A stretch of DNA of 43,125 nucleotides from contig DAOSPF010000027.1 in assembly GCA_035374585.1 (NCBI GenBank), positions 1 to 43,125 on the forward strand, given 5' to 3'. Made by a program: the position numbers and the translations under genes. This DNA comes from JAKPQD01 sp029572965. GTDB taxonomy: Bacteria; Bacteroidota; Bacteroidia; Bacteroidales; DTGW01. Below are positions 1-8,884 of this stretch, one piece after another. How positions within the stretch are numbered: the stretch's first letter is position 1; the number at the start of each line of letters is the position of its first letter. Below the pieces are notes generated by a model. That model had not been told where the DNA came from. It ran no database searches and saw nothing but the letters and a program-made list of their open reading frames with translations.

Positions 1-1873
1 CAAAAAATCAAATTACGACACTGATGTATTTACGCCGATTATAGAAGAGATTAGTCGTTTAACTGGCATAAAATATGGCAATGAAAATATGACCGATATT
101 GCTATGCGCGTTGTTGCTGATCACTTAAGGGCAATATCTTTTGCTATTGCTGACGGACAGTTGCCTTCAAATAACAAAGCCGGCTATGTTATCCGTCGTA
201 TCTTGCGCCGTGCTGTACGTTATGCATATAGCTACCTCAACCAGCACGGACCTTTTATTTGTAAATTAGTGCCAGCCCTGACTGCTAATATGGGCAACGC
301 TTTCCCTGAATTGAAAGCTCAGCAAAAGCTAATTGTTCAGGTTATTGCTGAAGAAGAAACGGCTTTCCTTCGCACATTGGAAACAGGTATTAAATTGTTA
401 GACCAACTGATACTGAAAGCTAAAGCTGCAAAAACTTCTGTAATTGATGGTAAATCGGCATTTGAGCTTTATGATACTTATGGTTTCCCTCTTGACCTGA
501 CAGAGCTTATCCTTCGCGAGCAATCAATGAGTGTTAACCGCGAAGAATTTGACCAACAGATGGAAATGCAGAAATCACGTTCACGCAACGATGCAGCTGT
601 CGAAACGGATGATTGGCAGGTTGTTTCTTCTAAAGATACAACTGAGTTTGTTGGATACGACACTATTGAAGCTGATGTAAAAATCGTTCGTTACAGAAAA
701 GTTACTACAAAAGGAAAAACACAATATCATCTGGTGTTTGATAAAACTCCTTTTTATGCCGAAAGTGGTGGCCAGGTCGGTGATATGGGCACAATTACGG
801 CTAATGGTGAAGTTGTTCAGATAATTGATACCAAAAAAGAAAACAACCTGAGTGTACATATCTGTGAACAGCTCCCTTCTTTTCTTTCGGCTACATTTAA
901 AGCAAAGGTGGACGAAACCAAACGTTTAGACACAGCATCAAACCACTCGGCAACACACCTTATGCATTATGCCCTTCGTCAGGTGTTGGGCAAACATGTC
1001 GAACAAAAAGGGTCGTTGGTTACTCCTGAATATCTTCGTTTCGACTTTTCACATTTTCAAAAACTTTCGCCTGAAGAAATAGCTAAAGTAGAAGAAATGG
1101 TGAATCTTCAAATAAGAAAGAATATTGCATTAAACGAAAACAGGGCTATGTCATTTGACGAGGCACGAAAAACCGGCGCAATGGCTTTGTTTGGCGAGAA
1201 ATATGGTGACAAAGTACGGGTTATCAAATTTGGGGATTCTGTTGAGCTTTGTGGAGGTACCCACGTTGCTGCTACCGGGCAGATAGGGAGTTTTAAAATT
1301 ATTTCTGAAACTGCTATTGCTGCTGGTATCCGTCGTATAGAAGCCATTACCGGTAATGGGTTTATGCAATATGTCCATAAAAACGAAGAACTGATAAGCT
1401 CTTTAAAAGAGATGCTAGGAAATCCTCAAGATTTGAGAAAGGCCATGGAAAAGTTGCTTACCGATTATAGCGGTTTGCAAAGGAAAATCGAACAAGCTCA
1501 AAAGCAACAGCTTGATATTGCTGTTCAACAGTTGCAGAAAAAAGTTAAAAACATAAATGGTATTGAGGTAATTGCCGAAACTGTTGAGGCTGATTCAGCC
1601 CAATCATTGAAAGATATTGCTTTCAGGTTGCGTTCTCATGCCGAAAATGCATATTTAGTGCTTGGTGCTGTAATTGATGATAAGCCAACCCTTGCAATTG
1701 CCATATCTGATAAACTTGTAGCAACAAAAAAACTTAATGCTGGCCAGATTATACGAGAAGTTGCTAAATTAATCGATGGAGGCGGTGGCGGACAACCATT
1801 TCTTGCCACTGCAGGCGGGAAAAATGCCGCAGGATTGTCCCAGGCAATTGAAAAATCGCTTACTTTTATATAG
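1..1873 (+). CDS. alaS: Alanine--tRNA ligase, 5'-truncated by the window edge
   Basis: Charges tRNA-Ala with alanine and hydrolyses mischarged Ser/Gly-tRNA-Ala. The frame is open from base 2, well before the first internal ATG at 89, and those upstream codons already read as AlaRS (SNYDTDVFTPII), so the gene starts outside the window. About 623 residues are visible; the family is usually about 870, so roughly 250 N-terminal residues of the catalytic core are missing. Visible in order are the end of the aminoacylation domain (MRVVADHLRAISFAIADG, then RRILRRAVRYAY), the editing domain with zinc motifs HSATH and CGGTH, and the glycine-rich C-Ala domain (GGGGGGQPF). Nothing suggests a pseudogene. 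The acyl-CoA ligase follows after 59 bases with no clear terminator. Confidence 0.97.
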   Translation, partial: KKSNYDTDVFTPIIEEISRLTGIKYGNENMTDIAMRVVADHLRAISFAIADGQLPSNNKAGYVIRRILRRAVRYAYSYLNQHGPFICKLVPALTANMGNAFPELKAQQKLIVQVIAEEETAFLRTLETGIKLLDQLILKAKAAKTSVIDGKSAFELYDTYGFPLDLTELILREQSMSVNREEFDQQMEMQKSRSRNDAAVETDDWQVVSSKDTTEFVGYDTIEADVKIVRYRKVTTKGKTQYHLVFDKTPFYAESGGQVGDMGTITANGEVVQIIDTKKENNLSVHICEQLPSFLSATFKAKVDETKRLDTASNHSATHLMHYALRQVLGKHVEQKGSLVTPEYLRFDFSHFQKLSPEEIAKVEEMVNLQIRKNIALNENRAMSFDEARKTGAMALFGEKYGDKVRVIKFGDSVELCGGTHVAATGQIGSFKIISETAIAAGIRRIEAITGNGFMQYVHKNEELISSLKEMLGNPQDLRKAMEKLLTDYSGLQRKIEQAQKQQLDIAVQQLQKKVKNINGIEVIAETVEADSAQSLKDIAFRLRSHAENAYLVLGAVIDDKPTLAIAISDKLVATKKLNAGQIIREVAKLIDGGGGGQPFLATAGGKNAAGLSQAIEKSLTFI

Positions 1874-1932
1874 CAAAACAACTCTAACTATTCTTAATAT
1901 ATACTCAACTAACGAACTAACTAAATTAACCA

Positions 1933-3714
1933 ATGAATGTAACACGTGTTTTTGATTTGTTCGAACACATTAAGAAGGAGTACAACAAGGCGGATGTGTT
2001 TGGTTACAAAAAACAAGGTGTATGGCATACTTATCATATAGACCAATGTATTGAATTGGCAAATCTGCTCAGTAGTGGCCTTCTTTCTTTAGGCTTAAAA
2101 AAAGGAGATCGTATCGTTTCTATTTCAAATAACAGGCCAGAATGGAATTTTCTTGATTTCGGCATGTCGCAGATTGGAGTGATACATGTTCCCGTTTATC
2201 CTACTATCAGCAATGACGATTTTCATTATATTTTCAATCATTCAGCTCCTAAGTGCATCTTTGTTTCTGAACAATCTGTTTTTAATAAAATTGAACCTGT
2301 TGCAAAACAATGTGGCATAACTGATATCTATTCTTTTGATGGGCTCAATGGGACAGTAAATTGGAACTATATCCTTGATTTGGGGCGGGCACATATTGAT
2401 GAACATAAGGCTGAGATTAAGCTGTTGAAAGATAGTATCCTTCCTTCTGATGTTTTTACTATTATTTATACAAGTGGGACTACGGGTTTGTCAAAGGGGG
2501 TTATGCTTTCGCATGACAATTTTGTTCAGAATGTAAAGAATAGCGTACATATTCACGATGTTGACCATCATTGTCGTAGTTTGAGCTTTTTGCCATTGAG
2601 CCATGTGTACGAACGTATGCTCAATTACCACTACCAATATAAGGGGATTGGGATATATTATGCCGAAAATTTTGGCACTATAGCCGACAACCTGAAAGAA
2701 GTTCAACCGCACATATTTTGTACTGTACCCAGGATACTTGAACTATTTTACGAAAAAATTGTCAGCAAAGGGTACGAATTAAGCTTTGTTTCAAGGCTTC
2801 TATTTTTCTGGGCCATTCATTTTGGTAAGAAATATGAAGTAATGAAGAAAAAATCTTTGTTGACAAAGCTTAAAAGAAAAATTGCCGATAAACTTGTTTA
2901 TGAAAAAATCAGGATGTCATTGGGAGGCAACCTGCGTGTAGTAGTTTCTGGCGGAGCCTCGCTACAATCCAGTCTTGCCCGTTTATTTTGGGCTGCTGGT
3001 ATCCAGCTTTTAGAAGGGTATGGCCTAACCGAGACTTCTCCTGTAATTTCAGTAAACAGATTGTTGCCAAAGGTCGAAACATATCCGGGTACGGTAGGAA
3101 AAGTGCTTGATGGTGTAGAAGTAAAAATTGCCCCTGATGGCGAGATTTTGTGCCGTGGACACAATATAATGCTCGGATACTACAAGCAACCAGAGCTTAC
3201 AGCTGAAGCTATTGATAAAGATGGGTGGTTCCATACTGGAGATATAGGCTTTTTTACTCCTGAAGGGTTTTTAAAAATCACAGACAGAAAAAAAGAAATA
3301 TTTAAACTTTCGAGCGGAAAATATATTGCTCCCCAAGTTATAGAAACTAAATTGAAAGAGCTTGAATATATCGAACAGGCTATTGTTATTGGCGAAAACG
3401 AAAAGTTTGCCAGCGCTTTGGTGGTCCCAAATTTTTATCATCTTCACAAATGGAGCAGCCAACATCATATTATTTTTCGCGATAATGAAGAACTAATCAA
3501 GAATCCTGAAATAAATAAGCTTTACCAAAAACTTGTTGCCAATATCAATCTTCAGCTTGGTTTGGTAGAACAAATTAAAAGGTTTCGGTTGGTACACCAG
3601 GAATGGACGCCGCAAACCGGCGAATTATCTGCTACTCTTAAATTAAAAAGACGCGTTATTCTTGAAAAATATAGTGATATCATAGAACAGATTTATTCTG
3701 CCTCAAAAAATTAA
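1933..3714 (+). CDS. AMP-forming long-chain acyl-CoA ligase
   Basis: Activates a fatty acid with ATP to an acyl-adenylate and transfers it to CoA. The 593-residue protein has the ANL-superfamily motifs in order: P-loop TSGTTGLSKG at residues 180-189, then GYGLTETSPV, GWFHTGDIG and the hinge/A10 region ITDRKKEIFKLSSGKYIAPQ. The length and the KLSSGKYIAPQ variant fit the FadD15-like branch common in Bacteroidota rather than short-chain acetyl-CoA synthetases. There is no signal peptide; such enzymes are cytosolic or peripheral at the inner membrane. The substrate chain length cannot be read from sequence. The start ATG follows an A-rich, Shine-Dalgarno-free leader. Confidence 0.93.
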   Translation: MNVTRVFDLFEHIKKEYNKADVFGYKKQGVWHTYHIDQCIELANLLSSGLLSLGLKKGDRIVSISNNRPEWNFLDFGMSQIGVIHVPVYPTISNDDFHYIFNHSAPKCIFVSEQSVFNKIEPVAKQCGITDIYSFDGLNGTVNWNYILDLGRAHIDEHKAEIKLLKDSILPSDVFTIIYTSGTTGLSKGVMLSHDNFVQNVKNSVHIHDVDHHCRSLSFLPLSHVYERMLNYHYQYKGIGIYYAENFGTIADNLKEVQPHIFCTVPRILELFYEKIVSKGYELSFVSRLLFFWAIHFGKKYEVMKKKSLLTKLKRKIADKLVYEKIRMSLGGNLRVVVSGGASLQSSLARLFWAAGIQLLEGYGLTETSPVISVNRLLPKVETYPGTVGKVLDGVEVKIAPDGEILCRGHNIMLGYYKQPELTAEAIDKDGWFHTGDIGFFTPEGFLKITDRKKEIFKLSSGKYIAPQVIETKLKELEYIEQAIVIGENEKFASALVVPNFYHLHKWSSQHHIIFRDNEELIKNPEINKLYQKLVANINLQLGLVEQIKRFRLVHQEWTPQTGELSATLKLKRRVILEKYSDIIEQIYSASKN

Positions 3715-3875
3715 AATTGCTGTTTTTTATAAAAATTTGATATAAGTATGCTTTTTTGGTTAAAATATTTGTAAAAAACAGTAAAAATTGTTTAATTTTT
3801 CGATTTCTTATGATAATTTAAATCAAAAATTATATTTTTACAGCCTTTAAAGTTGAAAATTATAAAAATTGATTA

Positions 3876-4910
3876 ATGAAACTGTATATTCCTAAAAATT
3901 ACAAACCAGTTCTGAATCTAATTCAAACAGAAAAGGCAATTAAGCTGGTAAAAGATTTCTTTGAATCAAACCTTTCAAGTGAATTGCGTTTACGCAGGGT
4001 AACGGCACCTCTTTTTGTATTAAAAGGTACTGGTATCAATGACGATTTGAACGGGGTAGAACGCAAAGTTACATTTCCAATTGCCGATATGAAAGAGCAG
4101 CAAGCTGAAGTAGTTAATTCACTTGCAAAGTGGAAACGTATGATGCTTGCAGACTACAATATCCCTCAAGGTTATGGTTTATACACTGATATGAATGCCA
4201 TCAGACCTGATGAAGAGCTTGATAATATTCATTCATTGTATGTTGACCAGTGGGACTGGGAACGTAGTATGAGCGCTGAAGAACGCAATGTTGACTTTTT
4301 GAAATATATAGTCAGAAAAATTTATAGTGTACTCAAACGCGTCGAATATGTGGTGTATGAAGAATATAATCAAATTAAACCAATTCTTCCTGAAGAAATT
4401 ACATTCATCCATAGCGAAGAGTTGCTGAAAATGTACCTCAATCTTTCTGCTAAAGAACGCGAAACGGAGTTTGCTAAAAAACATGGAGCTATATTCATTA
4501 TTGGTATTGGCGATAAACTTTCTAATGGAGAGCCTCATGATGGAAGAGCTCCAGATTATGACGACTGGACAACCAAGTCTGAAAACGGCTTTAATGGTTT
4601 AAACGGAGATATTATCCTTTGGAACCCTGTTTTAGAACAAGCGTTTGAAGTATCTTCAATGGGTATAAGGGTTAATAAAGAAGCTTTGTTAAAACAGCTT
4701 ACAATTGCTAAAGCTGAAGACCGCAAAGAACTGATGTTCCACAAACGCTTGTTAAATGACGAGTTGCCTTTGTCTATAGGCGGAGGAATAGGACAATCAC
4801 GTATTTGCATGTTTTTCCTTCGCAAAGCCCATATTGGTGAAATTCAATCAAGTATTTGGCCAAAAGAAATGGTTGATGAATGTAAAAAAAATCAAATTAT
4901 TCTGATCTAG
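3876..4910 (+). CDS. asnA: Aspartate--ammonia ligase (asparagine synthetase A)
   Basis: Makes asparagine from aspartate and ammonia with ATP cleaved to AMP and PPi. The 344-residue product has the AsnA N-terminus (MKLYIPKNYKP), the segment VLKGTGINDDLNGVERKV, the class II tRNA-synthetase-like core (ADYNIPQGYGLYTDMNAIR) and the C-terminal SIGGGIGQSRICMF motif 3-like segment. The length is normal for the family. It stands alone, with a 161-base AT-rich spacer upstream and a strong intrinsic terminator just downstream at 4932-4970. No exact -7 box was seen upstream; a near-match lies around 3831. Confidence 0.97.
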   Translation: MKLYIPKNYKPVLNLIQTEKAIKLVKDFFESNLSSELRLRRVTAPLFVLKGTGINDDLNGVERKVTFPIADMKEQQAEVVNSLAKWKRMMLADYNIPQGYGLYTDMNAIRPDEELDNIHSLYVDQWDWERSMSAEERNVDFLKYIVRKIYSVLKRVEYVVYEEYNQIKPILPEEITFIHSEELLKMYLNLSAKERETEFAKKHGAIFIIGIGDKLSNGEPHDGRAPDYDDWTTKSENGFNGLNGDIILWNPVLEQAFEVSSMGIRVNKEALLKQLTIAKAEDRKELMFHKRLLNDELPLSIGGGIGQSRICMFFLRKAHIGEIQSSIWPKEMVDECKKNQIILI

Positions 4911-4931
4911 TTATTTGAAAAAATAAGAGTA

Positions 4932-4970
4932 AGAGAGATAGGGCTTTTTAGCTTTATCTCTCTTTTTTTT
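4932..4970 (+). terminator. Rho-independent terminator of asnA
   Basis: The arms AGAGAGATA (4932-4940) and TATCTCTCT (4955-4963) pair perfectly. The inner bases GGGC/GCTT extend the stem with two G-T pairs around a 6-base loop. A run of seven T follows (4964-4970). The last T is also the first base of the next promoter box. Confidence 0.92.
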
Positions 4971-4977
4971 ACCTTTG
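4970..4977 (+). promoter_or_regulatory. glmM promoter -7 box (TAnnTTTG)
   Basis: TACCTTTG is an exact match to the Bacteroidetes -7 consensus. It abuts the asnA terminator and lies 24 bases before the glmM ATG. It shows that the alternative TTG start at 4975 is inside the promoter and therefore wrong. The -33 region is weak. Confidence 0.65.
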
Positions 4978-5001
4978 TCTTCCAAAAATAAAATCAAAAA
5001 A

Positions 5002-6387
5002 ATGACGTTGATTAAGTCTATCTCAGGAATTAGAGGTACTATAGGCGGTAAGCCGGGAGATAACCTCACTCCACTCGATATTGTTAAGTTTTCAGCCGCT
5101 TTCGGAACCTGGCTTATACAACAAAATAAACAGGCTAAGTGCACGGTTGTTGTTGGTCGTGATGCCCGTATTTCTGGTCCTATGATGGATCACATTATTT
5201 GTGGTACATTAGTGAGCCTTGGTATTGATGTGATAAACATTGGTTTGGCTGCCACGCCTACTGTAGAGATTGCAGTTACAGAAACTAAATCAAATGGAGG
5301 TATTATCATTACTGCAAGTCACAATCCTAAACAGTGGAATGCATTGAAATTGCTCAATGAAAAAGGTGAGTTTATTAATGATACCCAAGGTAGATTGGTT
5401 TTGCAGTTGGCCGAAACTGAACAATTCAATTTTGTTGATGTAGATAAGCTCGGCAAGGTTTCTTATCGCCACGACTTTAATGATATTCATATACAAAAAA
5501 TTCTTGAGCTGCCTTTGGTGGACAAAGATGCTATTGCTAAAGCCGGATTTAAAGTGGCAATTGACTGTGTAAACTCTGTTGGAGGAGTTGTGTTACCTCA
5601 GTTGCTTAAAGCACTTGGAGTAACTGAAGTGTTGCCTTTGTATTGCAATCCTGATGGGCAGTTTCCTCACAATCCTGAGCCTCTGCCAGAACATTTAACA
5701 GAAATTTCAGCACTGGTTAAGGATAAAAAGGCCAATCTTGGTTTTGTTGTTGATCCTGATGTTGACCGCCTTGCTATTATTAATGAAGATGGTTCAATGT
5801 TTGGCGAGGAATATTCGCTTGTTGCTGTTTCGGAATATATTTTGTCTAAAACTCCCGGAAATACTGTTTCAAACTTGTCCAGTACACAGGCTTTGAAGGA
5901 TGTGACTGTTAAGTTTGGAGGTACCTATACTGCATCAGCAGTAGGAGAGGTAAATGTGGTTACAGCCATGAAGCAAACCAATGCTGTGATTGGTGGCGAA
6001 GGCAATGGTGGTGTTATTTATCCCGAATTGCACTATGGTCGCGATGCATTGGTTGGTATAGCACTATTTTTGACCTATTTGGCCTACAAAAAGATGAGCT
6101 GTAGCCAGCTTCGCAGTACTTATCCATCTTATGTCATTTCAAAAAATAAAATTGAATTGAAGCCAGGCATTGATGTAGATGCTATTTTGGCTAATATAAA
6201 AGATAAATATAAGAGTAAACCTATAATTGACGTGGATGGCGTTCGTATTAACTTTGAAAATCAATGGGTACATCTCCGTAAATCAAATACAGAGCCTATT
6301 ATACGTATTTATGCTGAAAGTAAGACTATGGACGATGCTAATAATTTGGCCCAGAGTATTATGAACGATATTAAAGCTATGTCGTAA
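5002..6387 (+). CDS. glmM: Phosphoglucosamine mutase
   Basis: Converts glucosamine-6-phosphate to glucosamine-1-phosphate on the way to UDP-GlcNAc for peptidoglycan and LPS. The 461 residues cover the four domains of the alpha-D-phosphohexomutase family. The phosphoserine loop TASHNP has Ser106, the Mg-binding loop DPDVDR spans 251-256, the sugar-binding segment is GEGNGGVIYPELHYGRDA, and the phosphate-binding loop is KSNTEPIIRIYAE. The ATG at 5002 was chosen because the upstream TTG lies within the -7 box. By sequence alone a phosphomannomutase or phosphoglucomutase role cannot be fully excluded; GlmM is the usual assignment for this Bacteroidota subfamily. Confidence 0.88.
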   Translation: MTLIKSISGIRGTIGGKPGDNLTPLDIVKFSAAFGTWLIQQNKQAKCTVVVGRDARISGPMMDHIICGTLVSLGIDVINIGLAATPTVEIAVTETKSNGGIIITASHNPKQWNALKLLNEKGEFINDTQGRLVLQLAETEQFNFVDVDKLGKVSYRHDFNDIHIQKILELPLVDKDAIAKAGFKVAIDCVNSVGGVVLPQLLKALGVTEVLPLYCNPDGQFPHNPEPLPEHLTEISALVKDKKANLGFVVDPDVDRLAIINEDGSMFGEEYSLVAVSEYILSKTPGNTVSNLSSTQALKDVTVKFGGTYTASAVGEVNVVTAMKQTNAVIGGEGNGGVIYPELHYGRDALVGIALFLTYLAYKKMSCSQLRSTYPSYVISKNKIELKPGIDVDAILANIKDKYKSKPIIDVDGVRINFENQWVHLRKSNTEPIIRIYAESKTMDDANNLAQSIMNDIKAMS

Positions 6388-6476
6388 AAGGCTTTTGAAT
6401 AATCAGGTATGAATGACTTTGAGCGGGTTACTATTTTAAAATAATCACCATAACTCTGCGTTGTTGGTTTATTATA

Positions 6477-6509
6477 ATGCCAGTTAAGCAATTAGCTGGC
6501 ATTCTTTTT
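6477..6509 (+). terminator. Rho-independent terminator of glmM
   Basis: AATGCCAG (6477-6484) pairs exactly with CTGGCATT (6496-6503), followed by CTTTTT. Its right arm lies inside the last codons of the convergent minus-strand gene. The minus strand has no T-run, so it looks one-directional. Confidence 0.85.
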
Positions 6510-7349
6510 GAGCTCTTCAAAGATTCTTAAGGCAGACAAAAAGTCTGTAATTTTGTATGCGTGTATTCCTGTTATAGTACCGTTTATGGCTTCGTTAAGA
6601 AACGATTCAGCTTTATATTCAATATTTTCGGTTATAGTACTGCCCGTTTTGTAGTAAATAAGGTTAATGGCGTTGTCCGTCCATTCCAAAGAGCCTGTTT
6701 TTTCTTCGTCACAAATTTTGATTTGAAAGTTAAAGCTGTCTTTGTTATTGGTATTTATTTCGATATGAACAGAATTGCCATTGATAAAAGAGATATAGGT
6801 ACCATTAATGCTCATTTCTTTGTTGTTATGGCGTGACGAATATGAATAGCATTTTTTTATTTTTCCATGCATCAATGCGGCTACTATATCGCAAATGGTA
6901 GTATAGTGTTTATTATACTCATGCTTTTCCCAAAAACTTATGTTTGTGTAAATCTCAATTTTAAGGTATGAGGTATTTTTAAAAAGCTTTGATAAAGCAA
7001 TAGCTTTTGGGCTTATATGAGGTTGGATCATTATCTCGGCCTCAATGGATAGCATCTGGAGATACTTTATTTGCTCATGCCTTAAAAAATATGGATTTAA
7101 CAAAATGATATGCTTTGACTGCTGAATACTTTCTATGGCCAGGTTATACCATTCGGGCTGCGATACATCAAAAATTAGGATGTCTGAATTGGAAATAAGC
7201 AGAAAAGGATTGGTACTATTGGCTTGTTCAGGAGCATTGCTTGACAGGTCGATGCAAATGGCTGAATGGTGTATATTTTTTGCATTCAGGAAGCTGTTTA
7301 TAAGAGTTTCATTGGTGTCAGGTGTACAAAATAAGCCAATCTTGCTCAT
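6492..7349 (-). CDS. Degenerate Gfo/Idh/MocA-like oxidoreductase homologue
   Basis: Function unknown. The 285-residue protein has the layout of a Gfo/Idh/MocA dehydrogenase. Its N-terminal half resembles a Rossmann domain, with a strand-helix around HIILLNPYFLR where the family has a KHVxxEKP-type motif. The C-terminal end ITDFLSALRIFEELKKNA matches the family's closing helix (DALRALRIVEAL). The nucleotide-binding GxGxxG is absent (it begins MSKIGLFCTPDT), the EKP lysine is lost, and the protein is shorter than the usual 320-350 residues. It may therefore bind no NAD(P) and act as a non-catalytic paralogue. It is monocistronic, convergent with glmM and divergent from pcm. The family call rests on layout, not on catalytic residues. 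Confidence 0.55.
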   Translation of the reverse strand: MSKIGLFCTPDTNETLINSFLNAKNIHHSAICIDLSSNAPEQANSTNPFLLISNSDILIFDVSQPEWYNLAIESIQQSKHIILLNPYFLRHEQIKYLQMLSIEAEIMIQPHISPKAIALSKLFKNTSYLKIEIYTNISFWEKHEYNKHYTTICDIVAALMHGKIKKCYSYSSRHNNKEMSINGTYISFINGNSVHIEINTNNKDSFNFQIKICDEEKTGSLEWTDNAINLIYYKTGSTITENIEYKAESFLNEAINGTITGIHAYKITDFLSALRIFEELKKNAS

Positions 7350-7371
7350 ACTCTATCCTTTATAATGCATA

Positions 7372-7379
7372 CAAACTTA
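7372..7379 (-). promoter_or_regulatory. Promoter -7 box for the minus-strand Gfo/Idh-like gene
   Basis: On the minus strand this reads TAAGTTTG, an exact TAnnTTTG match, 22 bases before the ATG at 7349. A perfect 7-bp inverted repeat lies 16 bases further upstream (7396-7413). Confidence 0.5.
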
Positions 7380-7395
7380 ATTCATAATAAGTACA

Positions 7396-7413
7396 TTATG
7401 CAGATGTGCATAA
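7396..7413. repeat. Inverted repeat TTATGCA-N4-TGCATAA, possible operator
   Basis: Perfect 7-bp arms separated by GATG. It sits where the -33 region of the 7372-7379 promoter should be, so it could be a binding site for a dimeric regulator. This role is inferred from position only. Confidence 0.4.
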
Positions 7414-7549
7414 AAGAGTTTATCAACTAATTGTTAATAAAAATTGTTTTGCAAAAATCCTGTTGGTATAGTTGTTTACGTGCTGTTAAATCAAATAGTC
7501 AGCGTATTTTCATATCGAAAAAGTTTCGGTTAAATCTTATCAAAAGGTA

Positions 7550-7557
7550 TAACTTTG
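7550..7557 (+). promoter_or_regulatory. pcm promoter -7 box
   Basis: TAACTTTG matches TAnnTTTG exactly, 31 bases upstream of the pcm ATG. A TTTCGG at about 7524 lies near the expected -33 position but is a poor match. Confidence 0.55.
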
Positions 7558-7588
7558 TGTAGCATTTTTAGAGGGATAAGAAATTTTC

Positions 7589-8230
7589 ATGGAAGATACA
7601 TTCAGACATAAAGGTTTGCGAAATAAATTGGTGGAATGTTTACGCCTGAAAGGTATTCGTGATGAGAAGGTTTTACTGGCTATCAATAAAGTACCTCGCC
7701 ATTTGTTTCTCGAAAGTAGTCTGATAAATCATGCATATCAGGACAAGGCATTACCTATTGGGGCCGGGCAGACCATTTCACAGCCATATACAGTAGCTGT
7801 ACAATCCGAGCTTTTGAAAGTTAAACCTTTCGAAAAGGTACTTGAAATTGGTACAGGAAGCGGTTATCAAGCTTGTGTCCTTCTCGAAATGTCTGCAAGG
7901 GTTTATACTATTGAACGTCAGCGAGAGTTGTATCTCAAAGCCATGTCATTTCTGCCTCAGATTGGTTATAACCCGCAGTTTTTTTATGGCGATGGCTATT
8001 TAGGATTGCCTACTTATGGGCCTTTTGATAAGATTATTATTACTGCCGGAGCTCCTGAAGTTCCAAAAGCCTTGTTAGAACAATTAAAGATTGGAGGTCG
8101 TCTTGTTGCGCCTATCGGAGACAGCCAGGTTCAGGTGATGACGGTGGTTGAAAGAAAAGGCGAAGATTCTTTTGTTACAACTCATCATGGAAGTTTTATC
8201 TTTGTACCTCTTTTGAAAGGAACCGAATAA
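7589..8230 (+). CDS. pcm: Protein-L-isoaspartate O-methyltransferase
   Basis: Repairs damaged proteins by methylating L-isoaspartyl residues with S-adenosylmethionine. The 213-residue protein has the family's substrate segment GQTISQPY (60-67), the SAM-binding motif I EIGTGSGYQA (86-95), the acidic motif II region RVYTIERQREL and the post-II segment GGRLVAPIG. The length is normal. It is the first gene of a likely operon: its TAA is followed directly by the ATG of the hydrolase gene with no spacer. The promoter box at 7550-7557 supports this start. Confidence 0.94.
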   Translation: MEDTFRHKGLRNKLVECLRLKGIRDEKVLLAINKVPRHLFLESSLINHAYQDKALPIGAGQTISQPYTVAVQSELLKVKPFEKVLEIGTGSGYQACVLLEMSARVYTIERQRELYLKAMSFLPQIGYNPQFFYGDGYLGLPTYGPFDKIIITAGAPEVPKALLEQLKIGGRLVAPIGDSQVQVMTVVERKGEDSFVTTHHGSFIFVPLLKGTE

Positions 8231-8875
8231 ATGAATTCATATTACACCCTTACATATAATCCTTTTGGTGTAAATACCTACGTTATATGCAATGAACAGA
8301 ACGAATGCCTGATTGTTGATGCCGCTTGTTATGATAAACGCGAATTAGAGCATTTATACAACTTTATAGAGGGTAAGAAATTGAAAATAGTTGCAGCTGT
8401 TAATACTCATGGGCATTTTGACCATCTTTTCGGGGTTGATGAGGTTTGCAGCAAGTACAACCTTACCCCATACATTCATCAAGATGATATGTATGTGGTT
8501 AAAGCAGCGGCAGAACTGGCTATACCATTTGGCTTAGTTGTCAGGAGCCTGCCCCCGAAGTGGAACTATTTTACCGAAGACGGCATGGTATCTATTGGTG
8601 GTTTTAATTTTCGGGTAATGCAGGTTCCGGGTCATTCAAAAGGCAGTGTTGTCCTGTATTTTGAGAAATATAAAATTCTGGTGACAGGAGATGTGCTTTT
8701 TGCAGGAAGCATAGGCCGTACAGATTTGCCGGGAGGAAGTTATATAGACCTGATTTCGGGTATAAAATCTAAGATTCTTAATTTGCCTTTAGATACTGTT
8801 GTTTTGCCGGGTCATGGCCCATCAACTACTATTGGTGAAGAAATTTCGAGCAATTCATTTTTAAATTATTTATAA
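8231..8875 (+). CDS. Metallo-beta-lactamase-fold hydrolase (glyoxalase II-like)
   Basis: Predicted cytosolic zinc hydrolase of 214 residues. Metal ligands are visible as THGHFDH (59-65), VPGHS with His135, VTGDVLF with Asp154, and VLPGHGPST with His195. This is the full set for a dinuclear MBL-fold enzyme of the hydroxyacylglutathione hydrolase-like group (the family PGHTPGSxxLY element appears as PGHSKGSVVLY). The actual substrate is not determined; a general thioesterase or glyoxalase II-like role is likely. The start abuts the pcm stop (TAAATG), suggesting coupled translation, and gcvP starts nine bases after its stop. Confidence 0.9.
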   Translation: MNSYYTLTYNPFGVNTYVICNEQNECLIVDAACYDKRELEHLYNFIEGKKLKIVAAVNTHGHFDHLFGVDEVCSKYNLTPYIHQDDMYVVKAAAELAIPFGLVVRSLPPKWNYFTEDGMVSIGGFNFRVMQVPGHSKGSVVLYFEKYKILVTGDVLFAGSIGRTDLPGGSYIDLISGIKSKILNLPLDTVVLPGHGPSTTIGEEISSNSFLNYL

Positions 8876-8884
8876 GATATAAAA

